From an uncultured Roseovarius sp. (GTDB lineage Bacteria > Pseudomonadota > Alphaproteobacteria > Rhodobacterales > Rhodobacteraceae): DNA of 64,000 bases. This document shows, in pieces, positions 9,067 to 15,780 of this stretch. The position numbers were made by a program, and so were the translations under genes. The first letter of the stretch is position 1, and every line of letters starts with the position of its first letter. A model generated the notes under the pieces. The model was not told the origin of the DNA. It saw nothing but the letters and a program-made list of their open reading frames with translations, and did no database searches. The stretch is taken from NCBI GenBank assembly GCA_951812895.1, contig OX638333.1:48366-112365 (forward strand). The letters are read 5' to 3'.

Positions 9067-9531
9067 TTATACGTCGGTTGGTATCGCAAAAATTTCGTCG
9101 AGAAGGGCTTGGGCCCCGTTCCCCGAATGAGCTACCGCCAAAGACTGCAAGAGCGGATCGTTGTATCGGATCGAGGTGGCCGCAGCCCATTGGATTTTCG
9201 CCGCGGTGGCCTCGTCTGGATTTAAGGAGGCTATGAAAGCATCAAAGGCTGTGGGCCATTCTCCCCTTGCGGCGAACACAGCATCCTCTTTGGTCAACAC
9301 CCCCACTCGGATAGTCGCCAAACAGAAGTCAGATCGCGAGAGGCTGGCTTTAGATCGAATACCCATCCGGTCCACCGGTGGGGGCACATACGGTGTCACG
9401 TCTCCAAACTCGCCGCTTACGGCCTTGGCCCACAGAACCTTCGTGTACGGCTCAATGACGAACAACGAACCGTCGTCTAAAGTTGCGACGATCTTCTCCT
9501 CGGAAACGTATTTCAGGGAAGTGAAGTTCAC
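9067..9531 (-). CDS. Tail-region hypothetical protein
   Basis: 154 residues from a GTG start that overlaps the upstream stop as GTGA at 9528-9531, which decides the start. Begins VNFTSLKYVSEEKIVATLDD; acidic, no membrane segment. Position between hub/fibre genes suggests a fibre-assembly or minor tail protein. Confidence 0.65.
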   Translation of the reverse strand: MNFTSLKYVSEEKIVATLDDGSLFVIEPYTKVLWAKAVSGEFGDVTPYVPPPVDRMGIRSKASLSRSDFCLATIRVGVLTKEDAVFAARGEWPTAFDAFIASLNPDEATAAKIQWAAATSIRYNDPLLQSLAVAHSGNGAQALLDEIFAIPTDV

Positions 9532-10001
9532 GGTGAAACACCTTGCACACCAAGCGCGAAAAACGATGTCGAACCATCGCCAGTACGTCGGAACTCTATA
9601 GCATCGTAAGTTGTTCCAAGCGCGACGATCGCGCTGAATGTCGCGGCCTTCGTGACCGTTGAACCTTCGGCGACTGTCACACCTATAGTCCAACTCCCCC
9701 AAGTTGATCCGTTGTCTGTAGAAAGACGATACTCGAAAGTTTCGGTCTCATCGCCGCCGGAGCCGCTGCCCGTTACCGAACAAGTCGCGACAACAGCGAT
9801 CTTGTCGCACCTATCCAATCCTGTGAAAGCCGCGAAGGTGCTGGCGATCAAAATATTCATCGCTTCGCTTTGGATTTTTGGTGCGTTCAAAGATCCCTCA
9901 GCAAGGGCCATGGGATTCCGCGCGACCATTTCCGCCCATTCGGCCCTTATCGGTTTTTTAGGATCAGTTTCACCCGTAATCGGATCACGCCAAGTCGTCA
10001 T
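9528..10001 (-). CDS. Minor tail protein, hypothetical
   Basis: 157 residues, Thr/Ser/Gly-rich beta-type sequence (STDNGSTWGSWTIGVTVAEG) like phage structural proteins. Lies between the putative hub and the fibre. No named family recognised. Confidence 0.65.
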   Translation of the reverse strand: MTTWRDPITGETDPKKPIRAEWAEMVARNPMALAEGSLNAPKIQSEAMNILIASTFAAFTGLDRCDKIAVVATCSVTGSGSGGDETETFEYRLSTDNGSTWGSWTIGVTVAEGSTVTKAATFSAIVALGTTYDAIEFRRTGDGSTSFFALGVQGVSP

Positions 10002-10010
10002 TTCATTACC

Positions 10011-11762
10011 TCAACTGATCTCGTAAAGCTCGCTGCCGTCGCTGAAAAAGTCCCCGGTGTTCGGGCCGAACCATGCCCCGCAAGCCTTCTCCTCATCGGT
10101 CGCCAAGTCGTAATCGGGATATGTATTTTCTGAGAACCTGCCGAAATTACCGATCAACAAGTACCGCTGCACCATGAATGTGACCTCACCATCACTGGTC
10201 GGACGAGATTTCGAGACGATCTGATATGCTTCCCGAGAAGGGTTCCCGGTCACATCTGCCGTTTCCGTACTTGTCAGATACACAACGTCCGTCAGACCAG
10301 CGGCACGATACTTCCGGTCTTTGACCGTGATCTTAAAGCGGGTTGGCGGTTCAGAAAATCGTTGCAAATAGCGTATCGAAGCAATTCGCACGGTGGCATC
10401 GGCTCCCTGATTGAGCCATCTGATTGCTTGCTTTTTGACCTTGGTGTCCCCATAGGCCCGTGGGTCTTTTGCATCGGCGTCCAGGCTGAATTCGCCCCGT
10501 ATGAAATTGCCGTCATCAGTACCTGCGGTCGGATCGATTTGCTGGGACCAGAACAAAACCTCAGTCAGGCGTTCTTTATCGCGATCATCGCGGCTTATCT
10601 CCAAGATGTCGCCGTCTGCGATCTCCCAAGTCGTGTCGTCATCAATCGGCCTGTTCAGCTTGTAACCGACCTTTTGAGTGTTTGGGTTCCAGTAAACCGA
10701 CACACCAATTGGCATGATTTCCGCTATCAACTTACTCACTTCGGTTGGCCGCGTGATGATCGCGTCCAAAACCGTACCCGGCGCCCATTCGTCGGTTTCC
10801 GCGTTCCACTCCGAAGTCGGGATGTACGACGCGGGAATTGGGGCGAAATCCGTCAACAAGGTCTCTATCGTCGTGTCGATCCGCTCCCTATCAACGCGAA
10901 GGCATTGTTGCACCGTCGCATCAACATCATGAGTTTGAGCCTCGGTGCCAAGCAGACCCCGACCTGATAAAGTCAAAACGTCTCCGGCCCGATCAAAACT
11001 GATTATCTCGTTGCCAATGGTGGCCCAACCACTCGCAGCATACTCGTCCCCCACGGTTGAAGGAATGAGCGTCAGAGAAGTGTCGTCACTCTCGACTTTC
11101 GCCGACAACTTACCTTTCGATGGTGCCGGAGCGAGTGCGTTTTCATTCTTGGCCAGATCGAGAATGTCCTTCCCGACAAATCTCCATGCGCCGGGTTTGG
11201 TGATGTCAAATTCGGTAAGCACGTAATGCCGCCGCTGGTCCTCAACGAAAGCCCCGTTTGTGATAGTTCCGTCGATTACCCGAAGAGGGCGGCCCGCAAA
11301 GTGGGGCCAACGCGATTTGAGTTTGCGGGCAAAAGAACCGCGCGTTTCCGGGTCGTAACCAGCTTCGTCTGTTTGGGCGATGCCTGAAAGACGTTCCGTC
11401 TGATACTTGTCGGTCAGGCGGTCGTGATAGGTGAAATCCAAGAGGTCGACCGTGACCTTGGCCCGACGCCCAAAGGCTGACAACTTGGGATCGGACCCAG
11501 CGAGATTTACCGTCGTATCTTCCTCTCGGATATTTCTGACCGCAGGAAAGTAGGTCTGACCTTTGGGTAGGTCCGACGAGCCAGTACAAAACCGAAATGT
11601 CAGAACTCCCAAGTCGATGTTGTCTTTGTCCTGGCAGGTCTTGAACGTGTTATAGCACTTTCGCACATTGAGGGCGTCAAGAGCGGCAGTGCAGGGCGCG
11701 GAACCATAAGTCAGATTGCAAAAGTCCACGTCGATTTCGATGAACGTAAATCGCTTATCCAC
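10011..11762 (-). CDS. Putative baseplate hub / tail tip protein
   Basis: 583 residues. The N-terminus has a cluster of cysteines (DVDFCNLTYGSAPC, KCYNTFKTC, LTFRFCTG) reminiscent of the DUF2163-like tail proteins of alphaproteobacterial phages and gene-transfer agents, where such cysteines may bind metal. The rest is beta-rich and ends acidic. Overlaps the distal tail gene by 8 nt and precedes fibre genes, the expected place of the hub. Confidence 0.65.
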   Translation of the reverse strand: MDKRFTFIEIDVDFCNLTYGSAPCTAALDALNVRKCYNTFKTCQDKDNIDLGVLTFRFCTGSSDLPKGQTYFPAVRNIREEDTTVNLAGSDPKLSAFGRRAKVTVDLLDFTYHDRLTDKYQTERLSGIAQTDEAGYDPETRGSFARKLKSRWPHFAGRPLRVIDGTITNGAFVEDQRRHYVLTEFDITKPGAWRFVGKDILDLAKNENALAPAPSKGKLSAKVESDDTSLTLIPSTVGDEYAASGWATIGNEIISFDRAGDVLTLSGRGLLGTEAQTHDVDATVQQCLRVDRERIDTTIETLLTDFAPIPASYIPTSEWNAETDEWAPGTVLDAIITRPTEVSKLIAEIMPIGVSVYWNPNTQKVGYKLNRPIDDDTTWEIADGDILEISRDDRDKERLTEVLFWSQQIDPTAGTDDGNFIRGEFSLDADAKDPRAYGDTKVKKQAIRWLNQGADATVRIASIRYLQRFSEPPTRFKITVKDRKYRAAGLTDVVYLTSTETADVTGNPSREAYQIVSKSRPTSDGEVTFMVQRYLLIGNFGRFSENTYPDYDLATDEEKACGAWFGPNTGDFFSDGSELYEIS

Positions 11763-12537
11763 GATAACCCCGTACGTTCAGATCAACGTTCATATAGACA
11801 GCATCTTTGAAACCGGGATTGATCGCCCGCCCATCGCGCCAACAATACCCCATATCATCGGACAAGGTGGTTGGGGCGCTGCAAAACACGAACGCATTCC
11901 CCTCATTGAACCAAACTCGAAAGCTTTCGAATTTGTCCAAAATGAAGTCTTTCTGCTGAACCTCTAAGTTAAGGTTCGCGGCAAAGCCGGAGCGGTGTAC
12001 TTCAGATCCAAGGAAGTGACCGTTCCGGCTTCTTGACCGGCCCAATAGTTCTACATCATCGGCGAGATTCAGGGGCGTGTGGGGGACGCCAATCGTTCCC
12101 GGAACTGATAGCCGCCTGCAAATGATCGCCACCCCAACAAACGGTGTTGATGCCCCGATTATACGGACCCTCCACTCGTCCGAAGATGCCAACGGAAAGA
12201 AAATAACAAACGGATCGTCCGTAGCGGGCGTGACGGACGCCGATGTGATCCAAGTGGCCCCCGATAGATACTCCACGTAGACGGTGGACCCGCTGGACCC
12301 GAGCGTATGGGCCACGAACGCTGCGGCGTCTGCCAACCGGGCAGCACTCAAGACCACTGACAGTGTTGCGGGCATAACCGATGGCACCCAACCGTCAGAC
12401 GTTGATTGACCCACGGCATTCGCAGCCGCGCCGTCAGCAGTTTCGGTGCTGCCGGTCAATGTCCCGTCCCGCAAGACATTCTCCCAGAGAATTTGCGGGG
12501 ACTTCAGGTCAGGTTGTGGTGTCTTGAGGTGGATCAC
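11755..12537 (-). CDS. Minor/distal tail protein
   Basis: 260 residues, beta-rich, ending in a segment with aromatic and cysteine residues (FNEGNAFVFCSAPTTLSDD, GYCWRDG). In a normal siphovirus this gene directly follows the tape measure; here a 3.2 kb island separates them. A distal-tail role is inferred from order. Confidence 0.65.
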   Translation of the reverse strand: MIHLKTPQPDLKSPQILWENVLRDGTLTGSTETADGAAANAVGQSTSDGWVPSVMPATLSVVLSAARLADAAAFVAHTLGSSGSTVYVEYLSGATWITSASVTPATDDPFVIFFPLASSDEWRVRIIGASTPFVGVAIICRRLSVPGTIGVPHTPLNLADDVELLGRSRSRNGHFLGSEVHRSGFAANLNLEVQQKDFILDKFESFRVWFNEGNAFVFCSAPTTLSDDMGYCWRDGRAINPGFKDAVYMNVDLNVRGYRG

Positions 12538-12575
12538 TTGGGTGGTTTTCCTAAGAGCTTAATACTTACATGCAA

Positions 12576-12601
12576 AGAACCCCCACCGAAGTGAGGGTTC
12601 T
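12576..12601 (-). terminator. Hairpin, probable terminator at edge of cargo island
   Basis: Stem of AGAACCCCCAC against GTGAGGGTTCT around a CGAA loop. It lies downstream of the exported-protein gene on the minus strand; a T run follows on the plus strand, so it may work in both directions. Confidence 0.5.
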
Positions 12602-12623
12602 GGTTCGATTTTTTCGTTGGTGG

Positions 12624-13004
12624 TTAGGCGGTCATTTGAACCGCCCTGACCCCTGCCCCGATGTTGTTCATCGCATTGGCGTAAGCTTCGCCAACCATGT
12701 CCTCGTAGATGTACCCGAGGTCTAGTTGAAACCACTCGTATTGAGCTGCGAGGCCGTCAATAGTTGTGGCCTGCGTATTACAGATCAGCATGGCCAAGCG
12801 ATGATGTTCTGCCGATGCGGCGGCGTCCTCTGGTGTACCGTCCACGCATTGCATCCAATGCTTGTCTACGGACTTCCATTCCTTGAGCCATTGCATGTGC
12901 GGGTCAGTTGGCTTTGCTGTGGCCATTGTGGCCAACGGAAGTGTTGCAGCTGCCGTCAATAGACTGCGACGGTTGAATTTTGCTTTCGAAGTTGATATGT
13001 TCAT
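12624..13004 (-). CDS. Exported protein with Tat-like signal
   Basis: 126 residues starting with NRRSLLTAAATLPLATMATA, a twin-arginine-type signal with cleavage after an AxA motif. The mature part is helical with Trp- and Asp-rich stretches (HMQWLKEWKSVDKHWMQC). Isolated by hairpins on both sides, so probably an independently expressed cargo gene rather than a tail gene. Confidence 0.65.
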   Translation of the reverse strand: MNISTSKAKFNRRSLLTAAATLPLATMATAKPTDPHMQWLKEWKSVDKHWMQCVDGTPEDAAASAEHHRLAMLICNTQATTIDGLAAQYEWFQLDLGYIYEDMVGEAYANAMNNIGAGVRAVQMTA

Positions 13005-13035
13005 TGGTGATTTCCCTTAGCTGGGGTTTCATTAT

Positions 13036-13079
13036 GAAGGGCTGCGCGGCGACCAAACCTTGCGCGGCCCTTCGGTTTT
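13036..13079. terminator. GC-rich hairpin with T run
   Basis: Inverted repeat with GAAGGGC and GCCCTTC arms and internal GCGCG pairing, followed on the plus strand by GGTTTTTT. Sits in the 75-bp gap between two minus-strand genes. Confidence 0.5.
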
Positions 13080-13580
13080 TTAGGCGGCTTCTGGATCGAG
13101 ATACTGTTGAGCCTCTTCAACGATCAGGCGTGGGTGATCCTTCCAGATGGGAGCAAGGATCAATTCCATTGCTCGAAGTGCCCGGATGTGTTTTTCCAAG
13201 CCCTTTCTTTGAACAATTAAATCCCGAATGATGTCGGAGAATTCCTCTTTCGTCATGTGCGCGATCTGCTTGAAAAGTGTTTCGCCATCGCTCGACTTGA
13301 CGGGATAAATCACCTCTGCATCTGGCTGCGCCAAATCAGGGTGCAGCGGCGCAAGGGCCATCAACTGCGACCGACTTACAGCCCGCGTCCTCTCCCGTAT
13401 GCGATCCCTCAATTTTGCATTGCCCAATTCAAGCAATACTTCGCTCATTTCAGTGCCTAGGCTGGTGCGAACTCGCATCTCAACATCGGTATAACCAAAC
13501 CCTTCATCTCCCTTCTTGGTGACAAGAGTTTCGATTGACTGATCAATTGCTGTGTTTAATAGACTCTTCTTGCGTGTCAT
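13080..13580 (-). CDS. ParB-associated protein of unknown function
   Basis: 166 residues, charged and helical, rich in arginine around residues 55-75 (KLRDRIRERTRAVSRSQ). Its first 38 nt overlap the end of the ParB-like gene, so the two are probably translationally coupled and may act together. A copy of its first 17 codons, cut by the IS end, is present beside each chimera. This is the gene into which the IS1595 element originally inserted. Confidence 0.65.
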   Translation of the reverse strand: MTRKKSLLNTAIDQSIETLVTKKGDEGFGYTDVEMRVRTSLGTEMSEVLLELGNAKLRDRIRERTRAVSRSQLMALAPLHPDLAQPDAEVIYPVKSSDGETLFKQIAHMTKEEFSDIIRDLIVQRKGLEKHIRALRAMELILAPIWKDHPRLIVEEAQQYLDPEAA

Positions 13581-14224
13581 GTGGTTGATTCCTTTCGTCC
13601 ACTAGGTTGCGCAAGTGGGCGGCTGCTCTCCAAAGTAGGCCGTCCACTTCTTCCCGATATCGGGGAAGCACTTTGTCACCGACTTGCTCCTTGGTAAGTG
13701 CAGTGATCCATTTCAAATTATCCAATAGGTCCAACGTTACACCCGAAATCTCGCGGCGAGATTCTTGCTTTTCCTTACTCCAAGGGTGATGGAGCACCTC
13801 ACCTGTAGACGTGTCCGTGTAGGTCATTTGAGGATCGGGAGGTTCAAACCCTTCCTTGGTATAGCCACCCGTTTCGTTGCGGACGTAACCCGGTTTTGCA
13901 CTGCCGATGTTTGCGGTGTTCTGGGTGTAGGTCGTACCGTTGCGGGTGACCTTTCGCTTCGGCTTATCTTCCAACGGTTGGAAGATATTATCTGTGTTTG
14001 GAACACAGATAGCTTTTCGCACATCACCCACAAATTTGTTTCCAACACGACACTGGCGGGCGATTTCCCGGTCTGACCACTGCGCCCACTCCGGGTCATT
14101 CAATAGGCGGCTAACAGCCTGTCTCTTGTCCTCATTGGTTCGGCGCGCACCATGTGCGGCATTGGCTCCGACAGAATAAAGTACAGCATTCCGCAACGAG
14201 CCTTGCCGAACATCTGCATTGATC
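13530..14224. repeat. parB 3' segment, copy 2 of 3 (intact context)
   Basis: Same 695 bp as 379-1073 and 48906-49600. Here the segment is embedded in an uninterrupted parB gene and the start of its neighbour, so this is the ancestral arrangement from which the other two copies derive. Confidence 0.9.
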
Positions 14225-14436
14225 TCTAGCAGTCCAGCACCTTCAGCTCCAACTACACGGTGAAAGCCATCAGCCAACCAATAGTTTGAGCCATCAAAGA
14301 AAACGGTAACCGGCGGAAACTCATCACCTTCAGACATTGCCAAAGCGTATTCTTCTGCGACGGTCACATTAGTGCCCACACGGGGTTGAGTTCCCCCATC
14401 GCGCCGGATTTTTGATATGTCGAGATAGGTCGTCAT
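13543..14436 (-). CDS. ParB-like nuclease-domain / DNA-binding protein
   Basis: 298 residues. The N-terminal ~75 residues are a ParB/Srx-type domain (LDISKIRRDGGTQPRVG, then YWLADGFHRVVGA). A helix-turn-helix region follows (LLNDPEWAQWSDREIARQC) with a long charged C-terminus. Such orphan ParB-like proteins act as DNA-binding regulators or in partition; no ParA is present. ATG at 14436 is preferred over TTG at 14445 because AGGGA sits about 10 nt upstream. It lies downstream of a ribbon-helix-helix gene and is the donor of the C-terminal half of the integrase chimera. Confidence 0.75.
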   Translation of the reverse strand: MTTYLDISKIRRDGGTQPRVGTNVTVAEEYALAMSEGDEFPPVTVFFDGSNYWLADGFHRVVGAEGAGLLEINADVRQGSLRNAVLYSVGANAAHGARRTNEDKRQAVSRLLNDPEWAQWSDREIARQCRVGNKFVGDVRKAICVPNTDNIFQPLEDKPKRKVTRNGTTYTQNTANIGSAKPGYVRNETGGYTKEGFEPPDPQMTYTDTSTGEVLHHPWSKEKQESRREISGVTLDLLDNLKWITALTKEQVGDKVLPRYREEVDGLLWRAAAHLRNLVDERNQPHDTQEESIKHSN

Positions 14437-14448
14437 TAACTGCAATCC

Positions 14449-14667
14449 CTACAACCGATTTTCGGTTCTTTGTGGTTTATCTTGAACTGGTGTGCTCAAA
14501 GTTTCCTCTGGCGCTTCCCCTACGAAGTTTCGCAGGCCAGCGTCGATAAGCTGCCTAACCATTTCGCCTCGTGAAGAAATGCGACGCGCAAATTGCAAAT
14601 CCTCTATTTCGCCCAGTTCACCCTTGGTCAGCATGACTGTTATCGGGTGTTCTCGCAGTGTCGACAT
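14449..14667 (-). CDS. Ribbon-helix-helix DNA-binding protein
   Basis: 72 residues: a beta strand (ITVMLTKGEL) followed by two helices ending in RGEMVRQLIDAGL, the pattern of small RHH (Arc/CopG) regulators. First gene of the leftward RHH-ParB-orf166 operon. A related protein is encoded divergently at 14776-14958; they share the SRGEMVRQLI / SRGEAIRQLI core. Confidence 0.7.
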   Translation of the reverse strand: MSTLREHPITVMLTKGELGEIEDLQFARRISSRGEMVRQLIDAGLRNFVGEAPEETLSTPVQDKPQRTENRL

Positions 14668-14757
14668 TGATGCATCCTATCTTGGTAACGCAGTGTTCGA
14701 TTAACCTAATAGGATATTATGTTAGTACTGTCAACGGCACTTGAATGTTAATGAAGC
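14668..14757. promoter_or_regulatory. Divergent promoter region between two RHH genes
   Basis: A 90-bp AT-rich gap between divergent regulators holds an imperfect palindrome at 14706-14725 (CTAATA/TATGTTAG arms), a plausible operator for one or both RHH proteins. No convincing -35/-10 pair stands out. Confidence 0.4.
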
Positions 14758-14775
14758 GTGATGCAAGTGTGGCTC

Positions 14776-14958
14776 ATGGCTGAGAAAAAAGATAAAGTTG
14801 TAACCGTCCTGCTGTCTCCATCGGAGCTTAGCGCTATTGATGACTGGCGATACGAACAACGAATCCCTTCTCGAGGCGAGGCTATCAGGCAACTCATCCG
14901 CCTTGGTTTCAACGTTGCTGTTTTCGGTGGCGGCAAAAATCAAGACGGCAACCAGTAA
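14776..14958 (+). CDS. Ribbon-helix-helix DNA-binding protein (divergent paralogue)
   Basis: 60 residues from MAEKKDKVVTVLLSPSE, with a strand, the helix SELSAIDDWRYEQR and a second helix around RGEAIRQLIRLG. Start at 14776 is preferred over 14758 because RHH proteins begin just before the strand. Paralogous to the product of 14449-14667. Confidence 0.65.
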   Translation: MAEKKDKVVTVLLSPSELSAIDDWRYEQRIPSRGEAIRQLIRLGFNVAVFGGGKNQDGNQ

Positions 14959-14995
14959 CATTGCGCTACCCTGTCTTCCCCACTATGTTCTGATC

Positions 14996-15220
14996 ATGGC
15001 CGACGTAACCAACGAACTTATCCTAGAACACCTGAAAGCTATTCAGGCGAAGCTGGCTGACATGTCGGCTGATATTGCTGACATTAAGGCTGACGGACGC
15101 GCACACCGCTCACTTACTACCGGACTGGTCCAGAGTGAGGATTTGCACGGCGGTCAGATCGCTTCAATGCAAGCCCGGTTGGAGCGCATTGAACGTCGCC
15201 TCGATCTGTCGGAACAGTGA
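14996..15220 (+). CDS. Small coiled-coil protein, often next to antitoxin genes
   Basis: 74 residues: VTNELILEHLKAIQAKL, then repeating ADI/DIK units and a final MQARLERIERRLDL, an almost continuous amphipathic helix. Proteins of this style are common in alphaproteobacteria; from memory they are often beside small toxin-antitoxin loci. The next gene fits an antitoxin remnant. Confidence 0.6.
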   Translation: MADVTNELILEHLKAIQAKLADMSADIADIKADGRAHRSLTTGLVQSEDLHGGQIASMQARLERIERRLDLSEQ

Positions 15221-15227
15221 GGCCGAT

Positions 15228-15392
15228 ATGCCCGTCAAGCTAACTAAATACGATCCCGCAACTGATCTGAGAAATCCCAAAGATCAAGCCGATCTGATTG
15301 CGGAAGCCATTAAATCAGGCGACCCTAAGTTCATTAAGGCAGCGACCGATACAAGTGCGAGGGCGGACGCCCACCTCTGCACTCGCGACTAA
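15228..15392 (+). pseudogene. Truncated HigA-like antitoxin
   Basis: 54 residues starting MPVKLTKYDPATDLRNPKDQ, matching the opening of 'addiction module antidote' proteins (LTKYDPAxDL, then AEAIKSGDPKFIKAA). The helix-turn-helix that should follow is missing: the frame reads into TSARADAHLCTRD and stops. No toxin gene is adjacent. A decayed toxin-antitoxin locus. Confidence 0.55.
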
Positions 15393-15429
15393 GGTTGTTC
15401 TTTCCCTCCTGTGTGGTTAGCGTGATCGA

Positions 15430-15780
15430 ATGTATAGATTAATCGCTTTGCTACTCGCACAACCTGCCTTCGCTCAGGAGCCAATTCCTTTAGATGATGC
15501 GATTGCAGCGATTGAAGAAACAGAAGTTTCCTTCTATGGAAAGATCGCCTTTTCTGAGCGAATCTTGAACCAATTTTACGTTATCCCAGAAGGCCACGAC
15601 AAAACTATTATAGCGACTTTATCCGTTGATCGGGACACGTTTAAAGAAGTCGAAAACTGTCCAGCCCGGAGCGAACCTAGAGTCACCTGTCGCGCCAACA
15701 TGTTGGCAGAGTTGCGGATTAAAGACGGCTTGCTAACACTTCTCATTTACTCAATCATTGACCTTGAACGCTCTGACTAA
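15430..15780 (+). CDS. Small exported protein
   Basis: 116 residues with a signal peptide (MYRLIALLLAQPAFAQ) and a soluble periplasmic domain with two cysteines (ENCPARSEPRVTC). Its stop abuts that of the convergent tape-measure gene at 15781. Function unknown; probably cargo. Confidence 0.6.
   Translation: MYRLIALLLAQPAFAQEPIPLDDAIAAIEETEVSFYGKIAFSERILNQFYVIPEGHDKTIIATLSVDRDTFKEVENCPARSEPRVTCRANMLAELRIKDGLLTLLIYSIIDLERSD

Noticed and set aside
9067-9702. Longer 211-residue version of the tail-region protein starting at 9702
   Set aside because: The first 57 residues overlap the upstream gene with Arg/Cys/Trp-rich shadow composition; the GTGA junction gives a better start.
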